A DNA stretch of 64,000 bases from Nonomuraea rubra (GTDB lineage: Bacteria; Actinomycetota; Actinomycetes; Streptosporangiales; Streptosporangiaceae): NCBI RefSeq assembly GCF_014207985.1, contig NZ_JACHMI010000001.1, forward strand, positions 2,649,001-2,713,000, given 5' to 3'. Within the stretch, counting starts at the first letter, position 1, and the number at the start of each line of letters is the position of its first letter. The notes beneath the pieces are model-generated. The model was not told the DNA's origin. It made no database searches and saw only the letters and a program-made list of their open reading frames with translations. Both the position numbers and the translations under genes were made by a program. Below, one piece after another: positions 25,414-33,575 of this stretch.

Positions 25414-26622
25414 GTGACGCTGAGCAATTGGGCTGGAAACACCACATTCCACGCGAAAGACCTCCACCATCCGACCTCCCTCGACGAGCTGCAACGGCTC
25501 GTCGCGCGCAGCGCCGCCGTGCGGGCCCTCGGCAGCGCGCACTCCTTCAACCACGTCGCCGACACCGACGGCGACCTGGTGGTGCTCGACCGGATGCCGG
25601 ACCAGGTGGAGATCGACAGCGCCGCGGCCACGGTGAGGGTGGGGGCGCGCACGACGTACGCGACGCTCGCGCCGCTGCTGCACCGGGCCGGGTTCGCGCT
25701 GGCGAACCTGGCCTCGCTGCCGCACATCTCCGTCGGCGGCTCGGTCGCGACCGGCACGCACGGCTCGGGCGACGCCGTGCGGAGCCTGGCCGCCGCCGTG
25801 TCGGGGATCGAGCTCGTCACCGCCGACGGCTCGCTGCTGTCGCTCTCGCGCGGCGACGCCGACTTCCCCGGCGCCGTGGTGTCGGTCGGCGCACTCGGCG
25901 TCGTCACCTCGCTCACGCTCGACCTCGTACCCGCCTTCGAGCTGCGCCAATACGTCCGCGAGGGATTGCGCGAGGACGCGCTCGCGCACTTCGACGAGAT
26001 CATGTCCAGCGGCTACAGCGTCAGCCTCTTCACCGACTACCGCGACACCCGCGTCTGGCTGAAGCGCGAGGAGGAGCTGGACAGCCCCGACTGGTACGGC
26101 ACCACCCCCGCCGACGGCCCCCGCCACCCGCTGCCCGCCATGCCGGCCGACAGCTGCACCGCTCAGCTCGGCGTGCCCGGCCCCTGGTACGAGCGGCTGC
26201 CGCACTTCCGCGCCGACTACCCGCCCAGCGGCGCCGGCGACGAGCTGCAGTCGGAGCTGCTGGTGCCCAGGCGGCACGCCGTCGAGGCGCTGCGCGCGCT
26301 AATCGCGATCGGCGACCGCGTCCGGCCGGTGCTGCAGATCTCCGAGGTGCGCTCCATCGCCGCCGACGACCTGTGGCTGAGCCCGTTCAACGGCCGCGAC
26401 AGCGTCGGCATCCACTTCACCTGGGTCAAGGACGTGGCCGCGGTGATGCCCGTGCTGGAGCTGGTGGAGGAGACGCTGGCGCCGTTCGAGCCGATCCCGC
26501 ACTGGGGCAAGCTGTTCACCCGGTGGCCCGGGTGCCCCGCCTCCTTCCGCGCGCTGGCCCGCCGGCTCGACCCCGCGGGCAAGTTCGCCAACGAGTTCAC
26601 CCGGGTACTGCTGGGGGAGTAG
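25414..26622 (+). CDS. FAD-dependent alditol-oxidase-like protein
   Basis: A 402-residue flavoprotein of the VAO family. The FAD-binding half holds RALGSAHSFNHVADTDGDLV, whose His in SAHSF is the expected covalent FAD attachment site, and SVGGSVATGTHGSG. The C-terminal part resembles D-arabinono-1,4-lactone oxidase (PHWGKLFT, RRLDPAGKFANEF). Start GTG 25414 gives an N terminus like Streptomyces AldO (xTNWAGNxxYxAKxL). AldO oxidises xylitol and sorbitol with oxygen. Position beside araBDA suggests a pentitol link but there is no operator before it. Confidence 0.87.
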   Translation: MTLSNWAGNTTFHAKDLHHPTSLDELQRLVARSAAVRALGSAHSFNHVADTDGDLVVLDRMPDQVEIDSAAATVRVGARTTYATLAPLLHRAGFALANLASLPHISVGGSVATGTHGSGDAVRSLAAAVSGIELVTADGSLLSLSRGDADFPGAVVSVGALGVVTSLTLDLVPAFELRQYVREGLREDALAHFDEIMSSGYSVSLFTDYRDTRVWLKREEELDSPDWYGTTPADGPRHPLPAMPADSCTAQLGVPGPWYERLPHFRADYPPSGAGDELQSELLVPRRHAVEALRALIAIGDRVRPVLQISEVRSIAADDLWLSPFNGRDSVGIHFTWVKDVAAVMPVLELVEETLAPFEPIPHWGKLFTRWPGCPASFRALARRLDPAGKFANEFTRVLLGE

Positions 26623-26713
26623 CACCCCGCGAGGGCCTGCTCCCGCGGATGTAGCGGGTCACGGGTCCGGGGGACGATGTCACGCCCCCGGCCCGTGGGC
26701 GATCGTAGGGGCC

Positions 26714-27496
26714 ATGACCGATCACCCGTTCAGATTCGGCGCGGTAGCCGGGCAGGCTCCCGACGCCGGCGCGTGGACCGGACTGGCCCGGCGGGCGGAG
26801 GGCCTGGGCTACTCGACCCTGCTCGTGCCCGACACGCTCGGCACGCTGTCGCCGTTCACGGCCGCCGCGGTGGCGGCCACGGCCACCACGACGCTGCGCG
26901 TCGGCACGTACGTGCTCAGCGTCCCCAACCGCACGCCGCAGGCCGTCGCGTGGGAGAGCGCCACCCTGCACAAGCTCACCGGCGGCCGGTTCGAGCTGGG
27001 CCTGGGCGCCGGGCGGCCCGACGCGGAGAGCGACGCGGCCGCGCTCGGCGTGCGCTTCGGCACGCCCAGCCAGCGCATCGACCGGCTCTCCCGGACCATC
27101 GACGCCGTCCGGGACGTGCGGATCCTGGTGGCCGCCTCGGGCACCAGGCTGCTGCGGCTGGCCGCGAGCAAGGCCGACACGGTCGCGCTCGGCGTGCCGC
27201 CGCACTACACCGAGGAGCAGGTCGCCGCCAAGCTCGACGAGCTGTACGAGCTGGCCGGCGACCGCTTCCACGAGCTGGAGCTGGCCATGAACCTGGCCTG
27301 CGCCGGGGCGGAGCCGCCCGAGTGGGCGCTGAGCCGCTTCGGCCGCACCGGCACCGGCATCCTCACCGGCACGGTGGCCGAGATGGCCGACACGCTGCGC
27401 CGCCGCCGCGATCATCTCGGGATCTCGTACGTGTCGGTGAACGCGCAGTTCATGGACGCCTTCGCCCCGGTCGTGGAACGGCTCGCCGGTACCTGA
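26714..27496 (+). CDS. LLM-class (F420-type) flavin-dependent oxidoreductase
   Basis: A 260-residue luciferase-like TIM barrel. Motifs include FRFGAVAGQAPDAGAWTGLARRAEGLGYSTLLVPD near the start, TLRVGTYVLSVPNRTPQAVAWESATLHKLTGGRFELGLGAG in the cofactor region, and ARRAEGLG. Actinobacterial members of this size usually use coenzyme F420, so I infer F420 dependence. No substrate can be named. It stands alone between the alditol-oxidase-like and DUF3224 genes, with no obvious co-transcription. ATG 26714 begins the conserved barrel strand. Confidence 0.82.
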   Translation: MTDHPFRFGAVAGQAPDAGAWTGLARRAEGLGYSTLLVPDTLGTLSPFTAAAVAATATTTLRVGTYVLSVPNRTPQAVAWESATLHKLTGGRFELGLGAGRPDAESDAAALGVRFGTPSQRIDRLSRTIDAVRDVRILVAASGTRLLRLAASKADTVALGVPPHYTEEQVAAKLDELYELAGDRFHELELAMNLACAGAEPPEWALSRFGRTGTGILTGTVAEMADTLRRRRDHLGISYVSVNAQFMDAFAPVVERLAGT

Positions 27497-27532
27497 CGGG
27501 ATCTGACAGGTATGGCCGCCAGGATGAGGGTC

Positions 27533-27925
27533 ATGACCGCAAAGGGAACCTTCGAGACCGCCGGCTGGACCCCGCAGCCGCCGTACGACGACCGCGACGG
27601 CGTCACGCTGGGCGTGGTGACGCTGACCAAGACCTTCGCCGGCGACCTGACCGGCACCAGCCTCGTCACCATGCTGGTGGCCACCACCCCGGTGGAGGAG
27701 TCGCGCTCGTACGTGGCGCTGGAGCGCATCGAGGGCACCCTGGACGGCCGCTCGGGCAGCTTCGTCGTCCAGCACGACGCCACCAGCGACAACGGTGAGC
27801 GGGGCCTGCGGATCAGGGTCGTGGCCGACTCGGGGACGGGCGAGCTGCGCGGCATCAGGGGCGAGATGGACATCGTCATCGGCCCCGACGGGGGCCACTC
27901 CTACACCTTCGACTACACGCTCTGA
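27533..27925 (+). CDS. DUF3224 protein
   Basis: A 130-residue protein of the DUF3224 (allene oxide cyclase-like barrel) family. It opens with KGTFETAGWTPQPPYDD and has FAGDLTGTSLVTML, YVALERIEGTLDGRSGSFVVQHD and LRGIRGEMDIVIGPDGGHSYTFDY, which are diagnostic. Function is unknown. Of three in-frame ATGs, 27533 has GAGG correctly spaced and matches family length. The gene converges with the DUF2071 gene, 27 bases between stops. Confidence 0.82.
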   Translation: MTAKGTFETAGWTPQPPYDDRDGVTLGVVTLTKTFAGDLTGTSLVTMLVATTPVEESRSYVALERIEGTLDGRSGSFVVQHDATSDNGERGLRIRVVADSGTGELRGIRGEMDIVIGPDGGHSYTFDYTL

Positions 27926-27952
27926 CCGGATCGCTCTGATCGGAACGCCGTC

Positions 27953-28693
27953 TCAGGCGCGGAAGCGGCGCGGCGGGGTGTGGATGTCGAAGTGCAGGCT
28001 CGGCTGGGCCAGCACGGAGTGGGGCGCCGTGCCGGGGGTGATCAGGCCCAGCCGTTCGAAGACCGGGAACCGCGCGGACGTGGCGGCGAGGTGGCGGGGC
28101 CGCATGACCGGATGCCAGATGCTGTACGTGCCCACCCGCCCGTCCCCGCGCCGGTACCAGCCCAGCGTCGGATGGGTGAGCCGCTCCAGCCAGTCGGTCT
28201 CGCCCGCGAAGCCGTCGAGCGGCGGGAGCGGCTCGGGAAGCTCGGCCGCCTCGCAGTACGCCTGCCCCGCCCGCAGCTCCCAGCGGGCCGGAGCGGCGTC
28301 CCAGTCGGCCTCGATCGCGATGCGGGCGCGGCGCCACGGCATGCCCCAGACGTACCGGGGGATCGCGACCACCGGGTGGTCCAGGGCGGTGCCGAAGAAC
28401 CAGACGCCGGGCCTGCCGTGGGCGGTGACGTACGCGCGGTAGTTGATCTGGCCGCAGTCGATGCCCACCTGCGGCAGGAACCGGAAGTGGAAGTCGCGGT
28501 CGCGGAAGGCCACGGCCGAGACCAGGGCCCCGGGCCCGTCACCGAACGTCATCTTCATCGGCGCGAACCCCCTGGGCAGGTGCCTGGCCAGGGCGTCGGG
28601 GTCCACCCGGTAGCTCACGATGGCGAAGTCGTCGAGGTCGGTCTCCGCGTGGTGCCAGCGGGGGCGCGGGCGAGGGGTGCCGGGGAAGGTCAT
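27953..28693 (-). CDS. DUF2071 (YqjF-like) protein
   Basis: A 246-residue protein of the DUF2071/acetoacetate-decarboxylase-like fold. It has ARHLPRGFAPMKMTFGDGPGALVSAVAF, QINYRAYVTAHGRPGVWFFGTALDHPVVAIPRYVWGMPWRRARI and the conserved end FDIHTPPRRF. No reaction is established for the family. ATG 28693 overlaps (ATGA) the stop of the decayed short-chain dehydrogenase upstream, so the two were once one operon. With that partner broken, this gene may rely on read-through from a remnant promoter. Confidence 0.8.
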   Translation of the reverse strand: MTFPGTPRPRPRWHHAETDLDDFAIVSYRVDPDALARHLPRGFAPMKMTFGDGPGALVSAVAFRDRDFHFRFLPQVGIDCGQINYRAYVTAHGRPGVWFFGTALDHPVVAIPRYVWGMPWRRARIAIEADWDAAPARWELRAGQAYCEAAELPEPLPPLDGFAGETDWLERLTHPTLGWYRRGDGRVGTYSIWHPVMRPRHLAATSARFPVFERLGLITPGTAPHSVLAQPSLHFDIHTPPRRFRA

Positions 28694-29237
28694 GCCTCCA
28701 CGGTATGGGCCGCGATCGCCGCCCGGACGACGGCCAGGTCTCCGAGGATCACCTCGTGGCGGTCGCGGCCGGTGTGCAGGCTCCAGTGCGCCTCGGCCAC
28801 GGCCTCGGGGGACGCGGGCGAGCCCGGCGCGAGGGCGGCGGAGATCGGCACGTGCCCCACGTGGACGCCCCGCCCGCGCAGCACCTCGGCCAGGGACAGC
28901 GCGTAGTTGCGCAGGGCGGCCGCCGCGAGGCCGATGTTGCCCAGGAACGGCAGCGGGTGCACGGCGGAGATGCCCGAGGTGAACAGCAGGGTCCCGAGCC
29001 GCGCTCCAGCATGCCCGGCAGCACCGCCCTGACCGCCGTGACCGCCGCGAGCACCGCGCTGTCGAAGGCGTCCTGGGCGCTGTGCCTGGTGACGTCCATG
29101 ACAGGGGCGTGGGCCCCTGGCGGTGCCGCCGCCGTTGTGGACGAGGACGTCCACCGGGCCGATGCGGCCGAGCGCCTCGGTCAGGGAGCCCTCGTCCGCG
29201 AGGTCGGCCGGGTGGGCGGGCGCTCCTTAAGTCGAGG
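28690..29237 (-). pseudogene. Decayed short-chain dehydrogenase/reductase
   Basis: SDR-like peptides appear in two alternating frames. First comes GAPAHPADLADEGSLTEALGRIGPVDVLVHNGGGTARGP. A shift near 29107-29110 leads to MDVTRHSAQDAFDSAVLAAVTAVRAVLPGMLERG. A second shift near 29000 returns to GTLLFTSGISAVHPLPFLGNIGLAAAALRNYALSLAEVL and the normal end. The N-terminal TGxxxGxG nucleotide-binding part is absent. The expected YxxxK is also not seen (GNIGLAAAALRNYA). At least two frameshifts plus truncation argue for a pseudogene. Sequencing error could explain the frameshifts but not the lost N terminus. Confidence 0.75.
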
Positions 29238-29244
29238 GTGTTTC

Positions 29245-29276
29245 TCAGGTTAGCGCGAGCCTGAGGGCATGCCTCA
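29245..29276. promoter_or_regulatory. Paired inverted repeats upstream of the TetR gene
   Basis: TCAGGTTAGC/GCGAGCCTGA (29245-29264, 8 of 10 positions symmetric) is joined to TGAGG-n5-CCTCA (29262-29276). They lie between the SDR remnant and the TetR start and are candidate TetR operators. Confidence 0.45.
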
Positions 29277-29287
29277 CCTTCACTGGA

Positions 29288-29839
29288 ATGGCGGGTATGG
29301 ACCGCCCCCTCCGCCGCGACGCGCAGCGCAACCGCGACGCCCTCGTGGCCGCCGCCGAGCAGGTGCTGGCCGAGCGGGGGCTGCAGGCCCCGCTCGAGGT
29401 CGTGGCCAAGCGCGCCGGCGTGGCCATCGGCACGCTCTACCGGCACTTTCCCGAGCGCGGCGACCTGATCGACGCGATCCTCGCCGGGAAGGTGGCCGCC
29501 TGGACCGAGCTGGCCAGGCAGTCGCTGGAGGTCGGGGACGCCTGGGAAGGGCTGGTGTGCTTCCTGGAGCGGACGTGCGAGCTGCAGGCCCGCGACCGGG
29601 CCTTCACCGAGCTGGCCTGCCTGGCCCACCTCGACGTCGGGGCCGAGGTCAACGGGCTGGTCGAGCGGCTCGTGCAGCGGGCCCAGCGGGAGGGGGCTTG
29701 CGGCCCGACGTCGGGCCGGCCGATCTGGCCTTTCGTGATGGGCAACTCGCGGGTGGCCGAGGCGGACCCCGGGCAGTGGCGCCGCCACTTCCACCTGATG
29801 CTCGACGCCCTGCGCGCCAGGCGCCCTCAGGAGGCGTGA
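29288..29839 (+). CDS. TetR-family transcriptional regulator
   Basis: A 183-residue repressor with an N-terminal helix-turn-helix (residues about 12-58: RDALVAAAEQVLAERG, then LEVVAKRAGVAIGTLYRHFPERGDLIDAIL) and a helical ligand domain. ATG 29288 or 29297 can start it. Neither has a strong ribosome site. It diverges from the SDR remnant and DUF2071, so it probably once repressed that pair through the inverted repeats at 29245-29276. The ligand is unknown. Confidence 0.88.
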   Translation: MAGMDRPLRRDAQRNRDALVAAAEQVLAERGLQAPLEVVAKRAGVAIGTLYRHFPERGDLIDAILAGKVAAWTELARQSLEVGDAWEGLVCFLERTCELQARDRAFTELACLAHLDVGAEVNGLVERLVQRAQREGACGPTSGRPIWPFVMGNSRVAEADPGQWRRHFHLMLDALRARRPQEA

Positions 29840-29955
29840 GCCCGGCGCCCCGCCCGACAGCACCGCCGCGCCCACCGCGCCGGCCACGCTGCTGCCTGAA
29901 CGGTCTTCTCCCCGGAAAACCGGTGGCCGTGCGGCCGCGTCCGTGAAACGGTCGG

Positions 29956-31047
29956 GTGACGATGATCCAGTGGACCGAGGCGGGGCAGGAGCGTTCGGCG
30001 GCCTGGCGCTCCGCGCTCGGCGCGCCGCCGCCCAGGCGGGTCGTCGTCGCCGACGACCGCATGACCGCCGCCACCGCCTACCGCCTGGCCTGCGAGGGCA
30101 CCGCGCTGCTGTGGCGCGGCGACTTCCAGGGCGCCAGGCAGCTCCTGGCCGCCATGGGCCGGCGCTGCAAGCCGGCCGAGCCCGGCAGCGGCTTCCACCG
30201 CTACCGCCAGGCGCAGTCCCAGCGGGCGCGCACGCTCGGCATGCTGCTCGTCCCGTACGCGGAGGGCCACGTGGTGCCGCTGCGCAGGGCGCCCGACGTG
30301 CGGGAGGCGTGCGCCGAGGTGTTCGGGCCCGAGGCGCCGCCCGCGGTCGGGCCGCTCCGCGAGCTGCTCGGGCTGATCGGCGCGCACGAGTGGCGGCGCA
30401 AGGGGGTGCACGTCCCGGCGCTGGACGCGCGCATCCATCCGCATCACGGGGTGTTCTCGCCGATCAGGGGCGAGTACGTCGATCTGGTGGCGCGGGCGCC
30501 GCTGCCCGGCGACCGGCTGGCGTTCGACGTCGGCACCGGCACGGGCGTGCTGGCGGCGGTGCTGGCCAGGCGCGGGGTGCGGCACGTCGTGGCGACCGAC
30601 CTCGACTCGCGGGCCGTGGAGTGCGCGCGGGCGAACGTCGATCGGCTGGGCCTGTCCGGGCGGGTGGAGGTGGTGACGGCCGACCTGTTCCCGGAGGGGC
30701 GGGCGCCGCTGGTCGTCTGCAACCCGCCGTGGGTGCCCGCCAAGGCGTTCTCGCCGCTCGACCACGCCGTCTACGATCCGGACGGGCGGATGTTGCGGGG
30801 GTTCCTGGGCGGGCTGGCCGAGCACCTGGAGCCGGCGGGCGAGGGGTGGCTCATCCTGTCGGACCTGGCCGAGCAGCTCGGGCTGCGCAGCCGGAGCGAG
30901 CTGCTGGAGGCGTTCGCGGGGGCGGGGCTGAGGGTGGCCGGGCGGATGGACGTCACGCCGCGGCACCGCCGGGCGGGCGATCAGGACGATCCGCTGCACG
31001 CGGCCAGGGCCGCGGAGGTGACCTCCCTCTGGCGGCTCACGCGCTGA
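29956..31047 (+). CDS. Class I SAM-dependent methyltransferase (HemK/PrmC-like fold)
   Basis: A 363-residue protein. The N-terminal half (to about 165) is a helical accessory region of unknown type. The C-terminal half is a Rossmann methyltransferase with motif I FDVGTGTGVLAAVLARRG, ATDLDSRAVECARANV and the NPPW motif in VVCNPPWVPAKAF. NPPY/W marks methylation of a planar or amide nitrogen, as in PrmC and RlmG-type enzymes. The length and extra domain make it unlike PrmC itself. The target is unknown. The start is GTG 29956 or ATG 29962. It overlaps the convergent GlxA-like gene by 11 bases. Confidence 0.85.
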   Translation: MTMIQWTEAGQERSAAWRSALGAPPPRRVVVADDRMTAATAYRLACEGTALLWRGDFQGARQLLAAMGRRCKPAEPGSGFHRYRQAQSQRARTLGMLLVPYAEGHVVPLRRAPDVREACAEVFGPEAPPAVGPLRELLGLIGAHEWRRKGVHVPALDARIHPHHGVFSPIRGEYVDLVARAPLPGDRLAFDVGTGTGVLAAVLARRGVRHVVATDLDSRAVECARANVDRLGLSGRVEVVTADLFPEGRAPLVVCNPPWVPAKAFSPLDHAVYDPDGRMLRGFLGGLAEHLEPAGEGWLILSDLAEQLGLRSRSELLEAFAGAGLRVAGRMDVTPRHRRAGDQDDPLHAARAAEVTSLWRLTR

Positions 31048-32008
31048 ACGCCCTGCGGTAGGCCGACGGCGAGGTACGCATGGCGCGGGTGAAATGGTGC
31101 CGGAACGTCACCGGGCTCTCGAACCCGACCGCCGCCCCGATCTCCTCCACCGGCGCGCCCGTCGACTCCAGCAGCGGCAGGCTGGCCGCCACCCGCTGCG
31201 AGATGACCCAGCGCAGCGGGCTGGTGCCGGTCTGGCGCTTGAAACGCCTGATGAACGTGCGCTCGGCCATGTGCGCCACCCCGGCCAGGGCGGCCACGGT
31301 GATGGGCTCGGCCAGGTGCTCCATGGCCCACGCCATGGCCCTGGCCACCGCGTCGTCGTCCTCCACGGGGGTGACCGCGGCCTGGATGAACTGGGCCTGA
31401 CCGCCCTCCCTGTGCGGCGGCACGACGAGGCGGCGGGCCACGGTGTTGGCCACGCCGGGGCCGTGGTCGCGGCGTACGAGGTGGATCAGCAGGTCGAGCC
31501 CGGCGGCGCTGCCCGCGCTGGTGAGCACGTCGCCGTCGTCCACGTACAGGACGGAGGGGTTGACCAGGACGGCGGGGAAACGTTCCTGGAGCAGCTCGGC
31601 GTAGCGCCAGTGCGTGGTGGCCGGGCGGCCGTCGAGCAGCCCGGCCGCGGCCAGCGCGAACGCACCCGAGCAGATCGACACCATGCGCGCGCCCCGCTGG
31701 TGCGCCTCCCGCAACGCAACCACTGTCCGCTCGGAGACGGGCCCCCGGACGTCGGCCACGCCGGGCACGATCACGGTGTCGGCGCCGGCCAGCGTGTCCA
31801 GCCCGTGCGCCGCCGTCATCGTGAACCCGCCGACCACGCGCAGCGGTTCGAGCGTCTCCGCGCACACCGTGAGGTCGTACCAGGGGATCTCCAGCTCGGG
31901 CCGGGGCAGGCCGAACAGCTCGACGACGCAGCTCAGCTCGAACGGCGCCATCCCGTCGAACGCCAGCACGGCGACCCGGTGCGGCCTGGCCGGAAGGGGC
32001 AGCAGCAT
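31037..32008 (-). CDS. GlxA-family transcriptional regulator (DJ-1/PfpI plus AraC HTH), copy 1
   Basis: A 323-residue regulator. Residues 1-180 form a DJ-1/PfpI-like domain (VAVLAFDGMAPFELS, VIVPGVADVRGP, SICSGAFALAAAGLLDGRPATTHW). Residues about 220-320 form a double AraC-type HTH (ALAGVAHMAERTFIRRFKRQTGTSPLRWV). The nucleophile-elbow Cys in SICSGAF is present, but such domains in GlxA regulators act as sensors. It is divergent from the type III PKS operon with only 42 bases between starts, so it is the likely regulator of that operon. A second family member is at 40686. Confidence 0.9.
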   Translation of the reverse strand: MLLPLPARPHRVAVLAFDGMAPFELSCVVELFGLPRPELEIPWYDLTVCAETLEPLRVVGGFTMTAAHGLDTLAGADTVIVPGVADVRGPVSERTVVALREAHQRGARMVSICSGAFALAAAGLLDGRPATTHWRYAELLQERFPAVLVNPSVLYVDDGDVLTSAGSAAGLDLLIHLVRRDHGPGVANTVARRLVVPPHREGGQAQFIQAAVTPVEDDDAVARAMAWAMEHLAEPITVAALAGVAHMAERTFIRRFKRQTGTSPLRWVISQRVAASLPLLESTGAPVEEIGAAVGFESPVTFRHHFTRAMRTSPSAYRRAFSA

Positions 32009-32028
32009 GCCCGCATGTTAGCTGCAGC

Positions 32029-32046
32029 CTCTCCGCGGCAGGAGAG
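32029..32046. promoter_or_regulatory. Inverted repeat in the GlxA/T3PKS divergent region
   Basis: CTCTCC (32029-32034) and GGAGAG (32041-32046) are separated by 6 bases. The right arm is also the ribosome binding site of the type III PKS gene, so the element may be a protein site, an mRNA hairpin hiding the ribosome site, or both. Confidence 0.4.
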
Positions 32047-32050
32047 ATAT

Positions 32051-33070
32051 ATGCATATTTCGGGAGTACAGACCGTTTTGCCCGATCACCGCTACGAGCA
32101 GGCGGAGATCACCGAGGCGTTCTCCCGGCTGACCGAATGCGACGAGGGACTGCTGAGGCGATTCCACGAGGCCACCGGGGTACGAGGCCGCAACCTGGCG
32201 CTGCCGCTGGCCGACTACGCCAAGCTCGACTCCTTCGCCCGCGCCAACGACGCCTACGTCGAGCTCTCGCTGGACCTCGGCGAGCGAGCCCTGGCGGGGG
32301 CCCTGCACAAGGCGGGCGTGCGCCCCGAGAAGATCGACCACCTGCTGTTCTGCTCGACCACGGGCCTGGCCACGCCCTCGCTGGACGCCAAGCTGGCCCA
32401 GCGGATGGGGCTGCGGCCCGACGTGAAGAGGCTGCCGGTGTTCGGCCTGGGCTGCGCGGCGGGCGCCGCCGGGCTCTCCCGGCTGCACGACTACCTGCGC
32501 GGCTGGCCCGACCACGTGGCGGTGCTGGTGTGCGTGGAGCTGTGCTCGCTGACGATCCAGCGCGACGACACCTCGATCGCCAACCTCGTGGCCAGCGGCC
32601 TGTTCGGCGACGGGGCGGCGGCCGTCGTCGCGACGGGGCGCGGGAGCGGACCCGAGGTCGTCGCCACCCGCAGCCGGCTCTATCCGGGGACCGAGCACCT
32701 GATGGGCTGGGAGGTGGGCGACCACGGCTTCCGCATCGTGCTGGACGCGGACCTGACGGGGTTCGTGGAGCAGGTGCTGGCCGGTGACATCAAGGAGTTC
32801 CTGGCCGACTACGGGCTGACGCCGGAGCAGGTGGCCACCTGGGTCTGCCATCCCGGCGGCCCGAAGGTCATCGAGAAGATCGTGGAGACGCTCGGCCTGC
32901 CCGCCAAGGCCCTCGATGTGACGTGGAGCTCGCTGCGCGAGCACGGCAACCTGTCGTCGGTCTCGGTCCTGCACGTGCTCCAGGAGACCCGCGGCAGGCC
33001 CGGGGCCCCGGCCCTGCTCATGGCGCTGGGCCCGGGGTTCTCCGCCGAGCTGTTGCTGCTGCACTGGTGA
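32051..33070 (+). CDS. Type III polyketide synthase
   Basis: A 339-residue homodimeric ketosynthase of the chalcone/stilbene synthase superfamily, cytosolic. The catalytic triad is clear: Cys135 in FGLGCAAGAAG, His267 in VCHPGGPKV, Asn300 in EHGNLSSVSV. The family's GFGPG loop is LGPGF (326-330). Bacterial members condense malonyl-CoA with a starter to make alkylresorcinols, alkylpyrones or tetrahydroxynaphthalene, and product class cannot be settled by eye. ATG 32051 follows AGGAGAG. Its stop overlaps the ICMT-like gene start (GTGA). It heads a three-gene operon. Confidence 0.93.
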   Translation: MHISGVQTVLPDHRYEQAEITEAFSRLTECDEGLLRRFHEATGVRGRNLALPLADYAKLDSFARANDAYVELSLDLGERALAGALHKAGVRPEKIDHLLFCSTTGLATPSLDAKLAQRMGLRPDVKRLPVFGLGCAAGAAGLSRLHDYLRGWPDHVAVLVCVELCSLTIQRDDTSIANLVASGLFGDGAAAVVATGRGSGPEVVATRSRLYPGTEHLMGWEVGDHGFRIVLDADLTGFVEQVLAGDIKEFLADYGLTPEQVATWVCHPGGPKVIEKIVETLGLPAKALDVTWSSLREHGNLSSVSVLHVLQETRGRPGAPALLMALGPGFSAELLLLHW

Positions 33071-33570
33071 CCGCGTACGCGCTGCTCATCGGCCTGGTCG
33101 TGGCCGAGCGGCTGGCCGAGCTCGTCGTGGCCAGGCGCAACCTGGCCTGGGCCAGGGCCAGAGGCGGCGTCGAGTACGGCAGGCGGCACTACCCCTGGAT
33201 CGTGCTGGCCCACGTGGCGCTCCTGGCCGCGGCGCCGGCCGAGGTGTGGCTGCTCGGCCGCCCGTTCGTGCCCGCGCTCGGCTGGCCCATGCTGGCCGTC
33301 GTCGTCCTGGCCCAGGGGCTGCGCTGGTGGTGCATCCGCACGCTGGGGCACCAGTGGAACACGCGGGTCGTGGTGGTGCCGGGGCTGCCGCTGGTGCACC
33401 GGGGGCCGTACCGGTGGCTGCGGCACCCGAACTACGTCGCCGTGGTCGCCGAGGGCATCGCGCTGCCGCTCGTGCACACGGCCTGGGTGACCGCCCTGGC
33501 GTTCACGATCACGAATGCGGCACTTCTCTCCGTACGGGTACGGGTGGAGAACGCCGCACTGGCAGACTAG
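33067..33570 (+). CDS. ICMT-family membrane methyltransferase
   Basis: A 167-residue integral membrane protein with about four hydrophobic segments. Near the C terminus it has the isoprenylcysteine carboxyl methyltransferase signature GLPLVHRGPYRWLRHPNYVAVVAEGIALPL. Bacteria lack prenylated CaaX proteins. Homologues next to type III PKS genes (SrsB in the Streptomyces alkylresorcinol operon is the model I have in mind) methylate hydrophobic polyketides. Translation is coupled to the PKS by a GTGA overlap, which supports a tailoring role on the PKS product. Confidence 0.88.
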   Translation: MTAYALLIGLVVAERLAELVVARRNLAWARARGGVEYGRRHYPWIVLAHVALLAAAPAEVWLLGRPFVPALGWPMLAVVVLAQGLRWWCIRTLGHQWNTRVVVVPGLPLVHRGPYRWLRHPNYVAVVAEGIALPLVHTAWVTALAFTITNAALLSVRVRVENAALAD

Positions 33571-33575
33571 AACGT

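Noticed and set aside
29245..29276. Iron-box (DtxR/IdeR) site at TCAGGTTAGCGCGAGCCTGA
   Set aside because: Left arm is close to TTAGGTTAG but the right arm matches poorly and the spacing is off by one. Adjacent genes are not iron-related, so a TetR operator is simpler.
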